A stretch of DNA of 64,000 bases from Demequina lignilytica (lineage in GTDB: Bacteria; Actinomycetota; Actinomycetes; Actinomycetales; Demequinaceae), in contig NZ_JAUHPX010000010.1 in assembly GCF_030418305.1 (NCBI RefSeq), forward strand, positions 49,110-113,109, read 5' to 3'. The notes beneath the pieces are model-generated. The model did not search any database. It saw only the letters and a list, made by a program, of their open reading frames with translations, and was not told the DNA's origin. How positions within the stretch are numbered: position 1 is the stretch's first letter; each line of letters opens with the position of its first letter. The position numbers and the translations under genes were made by a program. Positions 15,788 to 23,523 of this stretch are shown here, one piece after another.

Positions 15788-17073
15788 TGTCTGACCCCCT
15801 CAAGCCCGTCTCCATCGCCATCCTGGGCCCTGGCACCGTCGGCTCCGAGGTGGTGCGCCTCCTGACCGCGCAGGCCGAGGACCTCGCCGCGCGCGTGGGC
15901 GCGCCGCTCGAGATCGCGGGCATCTACGTCCGCGACACGTCGAAGGATCGCGGGCCGAACATCCCGCGCGCACTGCTCACCGACGACGCGTCGGCGCTCG
16001 TCGCGAAGGCCGACGTCGTGGTCGAGCTCATGGGCGGCATCGAGCCGGCGCGCACGCTGATCCTCGAGGCGATCGCCTCCGGCGCCTCCGTGGTGACCGC
16101 CAACAAGGCGCTGCTGGCGCAGCATGGGCCCGAGCTCTACGAGGCCGCTGACGCCGCCAACGTGGACCTGTACTTCGAGGCGGCGGTCGCCGGCGCGATC
16201 CCCCTGGTGCGTCCGGTGCGCGAGTCGCTCGCCGGCGACCACATCTCGCGGATCCTCGGGATCGTGAACGGCACCACCAACTACATCCTCGACGAGATGA
16301 CCATGCGGGGGCTGGACTACGACGTCGCGCTGAAGCAGGCGCAGGAGCTCGGCTACGCCGAGGCCGACCCGACCGCCGACGTCGAGGGGCACGATGCGGC
16401 GGCCAAGGCCGCGATCCTCGCCTCCCTCGCCTTCCACCAGCGGGTCGCGATGGACGACGTCTACTGCGAGGGCATCTCCGCGGTCACCTCCGAGGACGTG
16501 ATCGCCGCGCGCGAGACCGACCAGGTGATCAAGCTGCTCGCGATCGCGGAGCGCACCGCCGACGGCGTCGCCGTGCGCGTCCACCCCGCCCTGGTGCCCA
16601 TGACGCACCCGCTCGCGGGCGTGCACGGCGCCTTCAACGCGGTGTTCGTCGAGGCGGAGTCCGCCGGCGGGCTGATGTTCTACGGCCAGGGCGCCGGCGG
16701 CACGCCCACCGCGTCGGCGGTGCTGGGCGACCTGGTGTCCGTGGCGCGCCACAAGGCGAGCGGCGGCAAGGGCCCGCACGAGTCGAACTACGCGGAGCAC
16801 GAGGTGCTGCCGATCGAGGCGGCGCTGACGCGCTACTGCGTGCGCATGTCCGTCGAGGACCGCCCGGGTGTGCTGTCCGCGGTCGCCGAGGTGTTCGCGC
16901 GCCACGACGTCGGGATCGAGATCGTCCGACAGGTGCCCGGTCAGACCCACGCGGGGCTGATCCTGTCGACGTACTCCGCGCCCGAGCGCGATCTGCGCGC
17001 GACCGTGTCCGACCTCGAGGCGTCCGACGCCGTCGCCGAGGTCAAGTCCGTGCTTCGTATCGAGGGGGAGTAA
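15787..17073 (+). CDS. hom: Homoserine dehydrogenase
   Basis: 428 residues. NAD(P)-binding GPGTVGSEV, catalytic-domain blocks VVTANKALLA and NGTTNYILDEMTMRG, and a C-terminal ACT domain (VRMSVEDRPGVLSAVAEVFARHDV) that normally gives feedback inhibition by threonine. Reduces aspartate semialdehyde to homoserine. First gene of hom-thrC-thrB with gaps of only 1-3 bp. Start GTG chosen from the promoter spacing. Confidence 0.96.
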   Translation: MSDPLKPVSIAILGPGTVGSEVVRLLTAQAEDLAARVGAPLEIAGIYVRDTSKDRGPNIPRALLTDDASALVAKADVVVELMGGIEPARTLILEAIASGASVVTANKALLAQHGPELYEAADAANVDLYFEAAVAGAIPLVRPVRESLAGDHISRILGIVNGTTNYILDEMTMRGLDYDVALKQAQELGYAEADPTADVEGHDAAAKAAILASLAFHQRVAMDDVYCEGISAVTSEDVIAARETDQVIKLLAIAERTADGVAVRVHPALVPMTHPLAGVHGAFNAVFVEAESAGGLMFYGQGAGGTPTASAVLGDLVSVARHKASGGKGPHESNYAEHEVLPIEAALTRYCVRMSVEDRPGVLSAVAEVFARHDVGIEIVRQVPGQTHAGLILSTYSAPERDLRATVSDLEASDAVAEVKSVLRIEGE

Positions 17074-17076
17074 GCC

Positions 17077-18135
17077 GTGGCGCACGTGTGGCGCGGGATC
17101 ATCCGCGAGTACCTGGACCGTCTGCCGTTCTCCGCGGAGGACCGGATCGTCACGCTGGGAGAGGGCGGCACGCCGCTGGTGCCGGCGCCGTCGATCTCGG
17201 CCGAGGTGGGCGCGGACGTGTTCGTCAAGGTCGAGGGCATGAACCCGACCGGCTCCTTCAAGGACCGCGGCATGACCTCCGCGATCACGCAGGTGGTCAA
17301 GGACGGCGACCACACCGTGGTGTGCGCCTCGACCGGCAACACCTCCGCGTCCGCGGCGGCCTACGCGGCGCACGCGGGGCTGCGCTGCGTGGTGATGATC
17401 CCGCAGGGCAAGATCGCCGCGGGCAAGATGGCGCAGGCGATCGTGCACGGGGCCGACCTGGTGCAGGTCGACGGCAACTTCGACGAGTGCCTCGACATCG
17501 TGCGCGAGCTCTCGGAGTCCTACCCGATCGCCCTGGTGAACTCCGTCAACCCGTACCGCCTGCAGGGGCAGAAGACCGCGGCGTTCGAGATCGTCGACCA
17601 GCTGGGCGACGCCCCCGACATCCACATGCTGCCGGTGGGCAACGCGGGCAACATCTCCGCGTACTGGATGGGGTTCAAGGAGGCCGTCGAGGGTGGCAGC
17701 GCCACCCGCACGCCCAAGATCTGGGGAGTCCAGGCGGCCGGGGCAGCGCCCTTCGTGGCCGGGCACCCGATCAAGGACCCCGAGACGGTCGCGACCGCGA
17801 TCCGCATCGGCAAGCCCGCGTCCTGGGACCTCGCCGTCGCCGCGCGCGACGAGTCCGGGGGCTGGATCCGCGCCGTCTCCGACGAGCAGATCCTCAACGC
17901 GCAGGCGCGCCTCGCGGCCGACGTCGGCGTCTTCGTCGAGCCCGCCTCCGCGGCGCCGATCGCCGGGCTGCTGGCCGCCGCCGCGCTCGGCGAGGTGCCG
18001 CGGGGCGCCACGATCACCTGCACCGTCACCGGCAACGGGCTCAAGGACACCGCGACGGCGCTCGCCGGACGCGAGGTCGAGCCGCTCGTCATCCCCGTCG
18101 ATGTCGAGGCCGCCGCCGCGGCGCTGGGGCTCTGA
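17077..18135 (+). CDS. thrC: Threonine synthase
   Basis: 352 residues, fold-type II PLP enzyme converting O-phosphohomoserine to threonine. PLP lysine in [12 protein letters not shown] (Lys62); phosphate-binding [13 protein letters not shown] start preceded by GAGGGGGAG, 3 bp after the hom stop. Short actinobacterial type without the N-terminal extension of the yeast/E. coli class. Confidence 0.96.
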   Translation: MAHVWRGIIREYLDRLPFSAEDRIVTLGEGGTPLVPAPSISAEVGADVFVKVEGMNPTGSFKDRGMTSAITQVVKDGDHTVVCASTGNTSASAAAYAAHAGLRCVVMIPQGKIAAGKMAQAIVHGADLVQVDGNFDECLDIVRELSESYPIALVNSVNPYRLQGQKTAAFEIVDQLGDAPDIHMLPVGNAGNISAYWMGFKEAVEGGSATRTPKIWGVQAAGAAPFVAGHPIKDPETVATAIRIGKPASWDLAVAARDESGGWIRAVSDEQILNAQARLAADVGVFVEPASAAPIAGLLAAAALGEVPRGATITCTVTGNGLKDTATALAGREVEPLVIPVDVEAAAAALGL

Positions 18136-18136
18136 C

Positions 18137-19069
18137 ATGCGCCTGGCCGCCGACCACGTCCGCGTGACCGTGCCCGCGACCGCGGGGAACCTCGGTCCGG
18201 GATTCGACGCGCTCGGGATGGCGCTCGGGGTGGTCGACGACCTGGAGGTGCGGGCCGTCGCCTCCGCCTCCGTGGCCATCGAGATCGAGGGCGAGGGGGC
18301 CGACTCGCTCGCACGCGACGAGTCCCACCTGGTGGTGCAGGCGCTGCGCGCCGCGCTCGACCACGTGGGCGCCTCGCAGACCGGCCTGCACATCCGTGCC
18401 GTGAACCGGATCCCGCATGGCCGGGGCCTCGGCTCGTCGGCCGCGGCGGTGGTGGCGGGCGTCGTCGCCGCGCGCTCGCTGATCGCCGAGCCCGAGGCGC
18501 TGCCGCCGTCCGAGGTGCTCCGCCTCGCGAACGCCTTCGAGGGCCATCCGGACAACGCCGCCCCCGCCATCTACGGCGGTGCGACCGTCGCGTGGAAGGA
18601 CGCCGACGGCGCGCACGCCCGCGCGCTCACCGTGTCCGACGAGCTCGAGACCGCCGTCCTGATCCCGTCCTCCGTGCTGCCGACCAAGCAGGCGCGCGCC
18701 GTGCTGCCGGCGAAGGTGCCGCACGTCGACGCCGCCTTCAACGTGGGCCGCGCGGCGCTGCTGGTCCACGCGCTCGCCGGGTCGCCGGAGGACCTGTTCA
18801 CGGCGACGTTCGACACGCTCCACCAGGGCTACCGCGCCGACGTGCTGGGACCCGCGACGCTGATGGTCAAGACGCTCCGGGACCGCGGCCTCGCGGCCGT
18901 GGTCTCCGGCGCCGGCCCGTCGGTGCTGGTGCTCGGAACCGGACTCGCGGAGGTCGGGCTCGAGTCGGGGACCCCGGACTGGCTGCAGGGCATCGGCGGC
19001 GACTCGTGGCGGGTGGTGCACACCACCAAGCGGGTCCCGGGCGCGCAGGGCGTCCGCCTGCAGAGCTGA
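18137..19069 (+). CDS. thrB: Homoserine kinase
   Basis: 310 residues, GHMP kinase. N-terminal VPATAGNLGPGFDALGMALG, ATP-binding GRGLGSSAAAVVAG and the C-terminal glycine loop VSGAGPSVLVLG. Phosphorylates homoserine for ThrC. Starts 1 bp after the thrC stop. Order hom-thrC-thrB is standard in Actinobacteria. A C-rich repeat follows its stop. Confidence 0.96.
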   Translation: MRLAADHVRVTVPATAGNLGPGFDALGMALGVVDDLEVRAVASASVAIEIEGEGADSLARDESHLVVQALRAALDHVGASQTGLHIRAVNRIPHGRGLGSSAAAVVAGVVAARSLIAEPEALPPSEVLRLANAFEGHPDNAAPAIYGGATVAWKDADGAHARALTVSDELETAVLIPSSVLPTKQARAVLPAKVPHVDAAFNVGRAALLVHALAGSPEDLFTATFDTLHQGYRADVLGPATLMVKTLRDRGLAAVVSGAGPSVLVLGTGLAEVGLESGTPDWLQGIGGDSWRVVHTTKRVPGAQGVRLQS

Positions 19070-19073
19070 TCTG

Positions 19074-19210
19074 CCCCCACTAGCCCACCCCTCCCGGCCC
19101 ACCCGCCCCTCCCGCCCCGCGGCCCTGGCCGGCCCACCCACCCCGCGGCCCGCGGCCCTGGCCGGCCCACCCACCCCGCGGCCCTGCCGGCCCACCCGCC
19201 CGGCGGCCCA
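19074..19210 (+). repeat. C-rich tract with three imperfect ~26-33-bp tandem repeats downstream of thrB
   Basis: Units at 19115-19140, 19141-19173 and 19174-19198 all begin CCCCGCGG and end near CCGGCCCACCC; the middle one has a 7-bp internal duplication. The thrB transcript would be long, C-rich and G-poor here, the composition of a Rho utilisation site. The opposite strand has several GGG runs and could form G-quadruplexes. Confidence 0.75.
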
Positions 19211-19211
19211 T

Positions 19212-19265
19212 GAAGCGAATCGTGTCGCTTGAGGACCGGTATCGACTGCTAGGAAGCGAATCGTG
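19212..19265. repeat. 13-bp direct repeat at the 3' end of the AbiEi-like gene
   Basis: GAAGCGAATCGTG occurs at 19212-19224 and 19253-19265, with the stop codon of the minus-strand gene (19249-19251) between them. The first copy also forms AAGCGA/TCGCTT arms (19214-19231). Confidence 0.7.
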
Positions 19266-20157
19266 CCCGTGCGCGCAGTGCAGCGCGCACGGTCTCGCGG
19301 CACCACTCGGGCCGACGCGTGATCTGCGCGTAGGTGAAGTGGAGCGTGGAGATCCCGAGCGTCGCGAGGTCGGCGTCCCTCTCCGCGTCGGCCTCGCGCT
19401 GCTCGCCTGCGAGGTGGTACCGCGACCCGTCCAGCTCGACCGACGTCATCGTGGCGGGATCGAACATGTCAAGGTATCTGCGCTTCCCCCGTGCGATCAC
19501 CGCGTGCTGACGGACGAACCGCCGGAACTCCGCTCCCGTGAACACCTTGGTGAACGCCTCGTGCTCGAGCCACGAGTGCACGCCCGACTCGAATGCGGCG
19601 ATCACGTTCTCCAGCCCGGCTCGGTCTCGGATCCGCTGCCGAGCTCCGGCGCCCTCGCGGAGCTGGTGCGCGGTCAGCGCGCGACGCTGGAGCGCGGTCA
19701 GCACCGCGCCCACCCGCCGGTCCATCGGGCCGCGTGACCAGGCGTCGAGGGAGGCTTCTGTGATCCACGCGATGTCGAGCTCGCCGATCGCGGTGGACCC
19801 GGGCGCCGTGCCGGGCTGGAAGGTGCGCAGCCACGAGGTGCCCTCGATGCGCCGGCCACGCGCCGCGGCCACGAGGATCTGGCGTGGCGGCCGGTCGACG
19901 ACGCCCCGCAGGAACAGTGCGCACTCGCCGGTCAGCACTCCGCGCGTCGCGGTCATCGCTGCGTGCGCGCGCGGCACGGTCGCGAGCTGGTGCGGCGCCG
20001 AGACGTACCGACCCGGGAGCACGGCGACCACCTCGCCCGCAGCGATCGCCGTCCGGACGGTGCGGGCGGAGGTCAGCGCGCTCAGCTCGGCGCGGGTCCA
20101 TGAGCGGTCCCCGCGGTGGACGACCGGTGGGAGGCGGCCTGGGAGCTGACGTGGCAT
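19249..20157 (-). CDS. AbiEi-like antitoxin-domain protein with C-terminal DUF559-like nuclease fold
   Basis: 302 residues. The N-terminus (SWTRAELSALTSARTVRTAIAAGEVVAVLPGRYVSAP) resembles the winged-helix domain of AbiEi/type IV antitoxin proteins. The C-terminus (FDPATMTSVELDGSRYH, then DAERDADLATLGISTLHFTY) resembles DUF559/Vsr-like PD-(D/E)xK proteins with E-D-G, RD and a late aromatic strand. Such fusions are common and mostly uncharacterised in Actinobacteria. No partner toxin (AbiEii nucleotidyltransferase) is adjacent. ATG is preceded by CATCCT plus 6 nt, suggesting a leaderless transcript. The gene stands alone between two C-rich 3' tracts of neighbouring operons. Confidence 0.7.
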   Translation of the reverse strand: MPRQLPGRLPPVVHRGDRSWTRAELSALTSARTVRTAIAAGEVVAVLPGRYVSAPHQLATVPRAHAAMTATRGVLTGECALFLRGVVDRPPRQILVAAARGRRIEGTSWLRTFQPGTAPGSTAIGELDIAWITEASLDAWSRGPMDRRVGAVLTALQRRALTAHQLREGAGARQRIRDRAGLENVIAAFESGVHSWLEHEAFTKVFTGAEFRRFVRQHAVIARGKRRYLDMFDPATMTSVELDGSRYHLAGEQREADAERDADLATLGISTLHFTYAQITRRPEWCRETVRAALRARARFAS

Positions 20158-20280
20158 CGCGTCAGGATGCTGGTCAGGTCAGGTGATAGGGGCCTCGGCA
20201 TCGAGATCTGTGGAGGAGCCGGCACAGAAGTCTTCATGGGGACGATGCGAGGGTTCAGATCGACACGATCCGCGTCATGA

Positions 20281-20365
20281 GCGGGGGTGGGTTGGAGGGC
20301 GGGGGAGGGATGGGGGGCGGGTTGGGGGGCGGGGGAGGAGGGGACTGGGGGCCGGGCTCGGGTCC
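20281..20365 (-). repeat. G-rich tract with a 30-bp repeat downstream of the TRIC-type gene
   Basis: GGGTTGG followed by G-runs repeats with a 30-bp period (from 20289 and from 20319). It is G-rich on the plus strand, so the 3' UTR of the minus-strand channel gene is extremely C-rich and nearly G-free, a good candidate Rho loading site. The plus strand has many GGG runs and could fold as G-quadruplex. Confidence 0.75.
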
Positions 20366-20366
20366 T

Positions 20367-21308
20367 TCAGGCTCCCGCCTTGTCCTCCGGGTCCGGCTCG
20401 TCCGCCTCGACCGACGCCGCCCATTCCTCCGAGGGCGAGGCGTGGCCCAGCCCTGGCGCGTACTCGTCGATGATGAGCGTCTCGGTGGGCGGGCCGGAGT
20501 CCAGCGGCTCCTCGGCCTCCTCCCAGGCCGCGGGCTCCTGCGCCGCCTGCGGCTGCGGATGCGCGAGCGTCACCGCCGCGAGCGAACCGGTCGCGGGGCT
20601 CAGGTCGCCGACGCCCTCGGGCAGCGTGCCGTCCTTGCGCGCCCGGCGGAACGCCCGCCGCATCTTCAGCTCGTACGCGTGCTTGCGCGGCTGCGGGACG
20701 TTGACGTGGAGCAGGGGCCCGGACAACCGGATCAGCACCGCCACGGCCGTCGAGATCACGAGCGTCACGATCGGCTCCGTGGGCCGCGCGAGCAGCACGT
20801 ACGTGATGCCCGCGCCCAGGCCCGCGATCGCGTTCGGCGGGCCCATGTACATGATCGACGAGGGTCTGCCCTGGAGCACGTCGCACAGCATCAGCCCTCC
20901 CACCGAGGCGATGGTGCCGATCACGACCGCCGGCAGCCACCGCACGCCCGCAAGAAGGGCGGTGTTGACGCCGACCACCGCGAACACGCCGATGATGATC
21001 GAGTCGAGCCACCACAGCAGCCGGCCGAGCTTCCGCAGGTAGTACAGGAACAGCATCCCGACGCCGGCGGCCGCCCCGGCCGCGATGAAGTAGGACGGGT
21101 CGCGCAGCGACTGCGGGGGGAGCCGTCCGAGCAGGATGTCGCGGATGATCGCACCGCCGAAGCCCATGGCGGCCGAGAGGGTCAGCACGCCCACCAGGTC
21201 CGTGTGCTCGTCCTCGCCCGCGCGGATCGCACCGCCGAGCGCGCCGATGAAGACGGCGGCGACGTAGATCCACTGGGGCATGTCGATGAGATCTGCTGCG
21301 ACGATCAC
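20367..21308 (-). CDS. TRIC/UPF0126-family cation channel protein
   Basis: 313 residues. Seven predicted membrane segments with two glycine-rich repeats (MGFGGAIIRDILLGRLPP and SVGGLMLCDVLQGRPSS) as in prokaryotic TRIC channels (YicG/UPF0126). After residue ~215 there is a long charged, acidic cytoplasmic tail rich in Glu, Pro and Ala (to PDPEDKAGA), longer than in most homologues. GTG start supported by a TAGGCT box six bases upstream. Probably a K+ permeability pathway; the physiological role is unknown. Confidence 0.85.
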   Translation of the reverse strand: MIVAADLIDMPQWIYVAAVFIGALGGAIRAGEDEHTDLVGVLTLSAAMGFGGAIIRDILLGRLPPQSLRDPSYFIAAGAAAGVGMLFLYYLRKLGRLLWWLDSIIIGVFAVVGVNTALLAGVRWLPAVVIGTIASVGGLMLCDVLQGRPSSIMYMGPPNAIAGLGAGITYVLLARPTEPIVTLVISTAVAVLIRLSGPLLHVNVPQPRKHAYELKMRRAFRRARKDGTLPEGVGDLSPATGSLAAVTLAHPQPQAAQEPAAWEEAEEPLDSGPPTETLIIDEYAPGLGHASPSEEWAASVEADEPDPEDKAGA

Positions 21309-21314
21309 GGCACG

Positions 21315-21338
21315 AGCCTACGGGCGCGGCCCTAGGCT
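21315..21338. promoter_or_regulatory. Back-to-back leaderless promoters of the TRIC and FUSC genes
   Basis: AGCCTA at 21315-21320 is TAGGCT on the minus strand, 6 nt before the GTG of the channel gene. TAGGCT at 21333-21338 is 6 nt before the ATG of the FUSC-like gene. Only 12 bp separate the two -10 boxes, so the two polymerases would compete. Confidence 0.65.
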
Positions 21339-21344
21339 CGTCGC

Positions 21345-22298
21345 ATGGGATCCCCGCGGACAGCTCTGGTGCCCCCGATGCCGGCGGTGCGGCTCGCCTC
21401 CACGGTGGTCGGCGTGCTCGTCGCAGTTGCCGTCGCGGTCGGGCTGGTCGCGGGCGTCGGCGCCGGGGTCGGCGCCGCGCTGGGCGGACTGACCGTGGTG
21501 ATGGTGTCGCTCATGAGCGGACCGCGCTGGCATGCGGTCGCGCTCGGCGCGGCCGTCGGCGTCATCGCGGCGCTCGCGACGCTCGCGAGGGACGATGCGC
21601 TGCTCCTGGGCGTTCTGACCGCCGTCGCCGCGGCGGTGACGCTGCCCGTGGTGCTGCGGTACGGCCCGGTGTGCGGCACTGCGCCGGTGGTGGCCGCGGT
21701 CGCGGGGACCGCGGCGGCCGAGATCGGCCCGTGGGCCGCGGCGGTGGGCGTCGTGGTGGCCGCGGTCGCGGTGCCGCTGGCGCTCGCCGCCCTCGGGCTC
21801 GCGCGCCTGCCGGCCACCCCGCTTCCGCGTCGCACGACCGCGGCCTACGTCGCGGCGCTCGCCCTCGGGTCGGGGGCGGCGATCGCGATCGGGAGCGCCC
21901 TCGAACTCGAGCACGCGCTGTGGCTGGTGGTCGCGCTGAGCGCCGTGCTCGTGCCCGTGAGCGGCGAGACCACCTCGCGTGCGCGCCGCCGCGTGATCGG
22001 CACGGTGCTGGGCACGCTCGCCGGCGCCGTCCTCGCGTCGTTCCTGCCCACGTGGCTCGGGATCGCGCTGGCGGTCGCGGCGGCCGTCGGCGGCCTGGCC
22101 TGGAGCATCGCCAAGGACGAGATCCGCGGCTCGGCCTTCACCGCCGCGGTGATCGTGCTGCTGGCGGGCGCCGCGTCGACCGCCGGGGCCTGGGATGCGG
22201 CGCTGCAGCGGATCGGCCTCACGGTCATCGGGGTGGTCGTGGCGATCGCCCTGGCCCTGCTCATCGCGCGAGTCGAGCGGGAGGAGGAGGCGCCGTGA
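21345..22298 (+). CDS. FUSC-like multi-pass membrane protein
   Basis: 317 residues, Ala/Val/Gly-rich, with about ten hydrophobic segments in two blocks joined by LARLPATPLPRRTT. The second block (LWLVVALSAVLVPVSGETTSRARRRVIGTVLGTLAGAVLAS) has the RxxxRxxGTxxG signature of FUSC/aromatic acid exporter-type proteins. It lacks the large cytoplasmic domain of classical FusC. Substrate unknown. Its stop overlaps the start of the next gene (GTGA). Confidence 0.7.
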   Translation: MGSPRTALVPPMPAVRLASTVVGVLVAVAVAVGLVAGVGAGVGAALGGLTVVMVSLMSGPRWHAVALGAAVGVIAALATLARDDALLLGVLTAVAAAVTLPVVLRYGPVCGTAPVVAAVAGTAAAEIGPWAAAVGVVVAAVAVPLALAALGLARLPATPLPRRTTAAYVAALALGSGAAIAIGSALELEHALWLVVALSAVLVPVSGETTSRARRRVIGTVLGTLAGAVLASFLPTWLGIALAVAAAVGGLAWSIAKDEIRGSAFTAAVIVLLAGAASTAGAWDAALQRIGLTVIGVVVAIALALLIARVEREEEAP

Positions 22299-22900
22299 CC
22301 ATCCGGCCGGCCGCGCCCACGGACCACGACGCGATCGCGCGCGTCTGCCTCCTCACCGGCGCCCAGGGCGGCGATGCGACCGGACGCTTCGGCGACGACT
22401 CGTCGTTGAGCGACGTGTACGCGACGCCCTACCTCCACGGCCCCGGTGCCTTCTGCCTGGTCTGGGACGTCGATGGCGAGGCCCGCGGCTACGTGCTCGG
22501 CGCGGCGGACACGGGGGCCTTCCAGGACTGGTTCGTCGCCGAGTGGTGGCCGCACGTGGGCCCCCGGCACGTCGCGCGCACCGCCGCGGACGCGTGGCTC
22601 CTGCCCTCTGCGGCCGACCCCGGCCGCATGCTGATCCCGCAGCTCGCCGACTACCCGGCGCACCTGCACATCGACCTCCTTCCCGATCAGCAGGGCAGGG
22701 GCGCGGGCCGCGCCCTGATCGACGCCGCCTGCGCCCTGCTCGCGGAGCGCGGCGTGCCGGGCGTCCACCTGGTCGCGGAGCGTGCGAACCGAGGCGCGCA
22801 GGCCTTCTACCCGCGCGTGGGCTTCCGCGCGGTGGGCTGGGACGATGCGACGGTCACCTTCGCTCGGACCCTCCCGGGCGACCCGCCGGTTGCGAAGTGA
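22295..22900 (+). CDS. GNAT-family N-acetyltransferase
   Basis: 201 residues. Acetyl-CoA pyrophosphate loop DQQGRGAGRALID in the LHIDLLPDQQGRG motif, and the C-terminal AFYPRVGFRAVGW. The insert DWFVAEWWPHVGP resembles the acetyltransferase domains found beside O-GlcNAcase-like enzymes. Translationally coupled to the FUSC-like gene. Substrate unknown. Confidence 0.88.
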   Translation: MTIRPAAPTDHDAIARVCLLTGAQGGDATGRFGDDSSLSDVYATPYLHGPGAFCLVWDVDGEARGYVLGAADTGAFQDWFVAEWWPHVGPRHVARTAADAWLLPSAADPGRMLIPQLADYPAHLHIDLLPDQQGRGAGRALIDAACALLAERGVPGVHLVAERANRGAQAFYPRVGFRAVGWDDATVTFARTLPGDPPVAK

Positions 22901-22926
22901 GCACTCACTCACTTACGATGCGCTGG
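22895..22926 (+). promoter_or_regulatory. TetR operator overlapping a leaderless promoter
   Basis: AAGTGAG (22895-22901) and CTCACTT (22908-22914) are perfect inverted arms around 6 bp. TACGAT (22914-22919) directly abuts them and is 6 nt before the GTG. A repressor bound here would cover the -10, so the TetR gene and the exporter behind it are probably autorepressed. The operator also overlaps the end of the GNAT gene. Confidence 0.7.
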
Positions 22927-23519
22927 TGAACGCCACCCGCGCCCCCCGCATGTCCCCCGAGGACCGGCGCGCGCACATCGTCGCGGCGACCGTCCCGCTG
23001 ATCCTCGAGCACGGCGCGGAGGTCACCACCCGCCAGATCGCGGACGCGGCGGGCATCGCCGAGGGCACGGTGTTCCGTGCGTTCGCGGACAAGCACGAGC
23101 TCATCGACGCGTGCATCGCGCACGTCATGGACCCGGCGGACTCGATCCGCGTGCTCGAGGGCATCGACGGTGCGCAGCCGCTCGAGGCCAAGATCGAGCA
23201 GGTGGTGACCCTGCTCCACGACCGCGTCGGGGCCGTGGTCCGCTTCATGACCGCCCTCGGGCCACGCGATCACGAGCGTCACCGCAAGGGCCGCCCCGGC
23301 GACCACCACCACCCTCCGCTGGGCGAGGTGACGGACGTGGTCACCGACCTGCTCGCGCCGGACGCCGACCGGCTGCGCGTCCCCGTCGCGACAGCCGTCG
23401 AATATCTGCGCATCCTGGTGTTCGGCACCGCGATGCCCTTCCTCTCGAGCGGGGCGGCGTCCGATCCGGCCCAGCTCGCCACCTTCATCCTCCATGGCAT
23501 CGCCAAGGAAGGGGACTGA
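22926..23519 (+). CDS. TetR-family regulator of the adjacent ABC exporter
   Basis: 197 residues. N-terminal HTH ITR: RRAHIVAATVPLILEHGAEVTTRQIADAAGIAEGTVFRAFADKHELI. The C-terminal ligand domain has a His-rich stretch (HERHRKGRPGDHHHPP) that could bind metal but may be only a linker. GTG start is set by promoter spacing. It sits 4 bp before two ABC exporter genes, as in multidrug-efflux regulators of this family; inducing ligand unknown. Confidence 0.9.
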   Translation: MNATRAPRMSPEDRRAHIVAATVPLILEHGAEVTTRQIADAAGIAEGTVFRAFADKHELIDACIAHVMDPADSIRVLEGIDGAQPLEAKIEQVVTLLHDRVGAVVRFMTALGPRDHERHRKGRPGDHHHPPLGEVTDVVTDLLAPDADRLRVPVATAVEYLRILVFGTAMPFLSSGAASDPAQLATFILHGIAKEGD

Positions 23520-23523
23520 TCCC

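Noticed and set aside
15109..18570. A 1153-codon minus-strand frame across hom-thrC-thrB
   Set aside because: Shadow of three unmistakable genes; its translation shows no domain.
19249..20157. Complete type IV toxin-antitoxin (AbiE) system
   Set aside because: No AbiEii nucleotidyltransferase gene lies on either side, so only the AbiEi-like part can be claimed.
22926..23519. His-rich segment of the TetR protein as a metal sensor
   Set aside because: HERHRKGRPGDHHHPP lies in a likely loop, with no recognised metal-sensor layout and no metal-transport neighbours.
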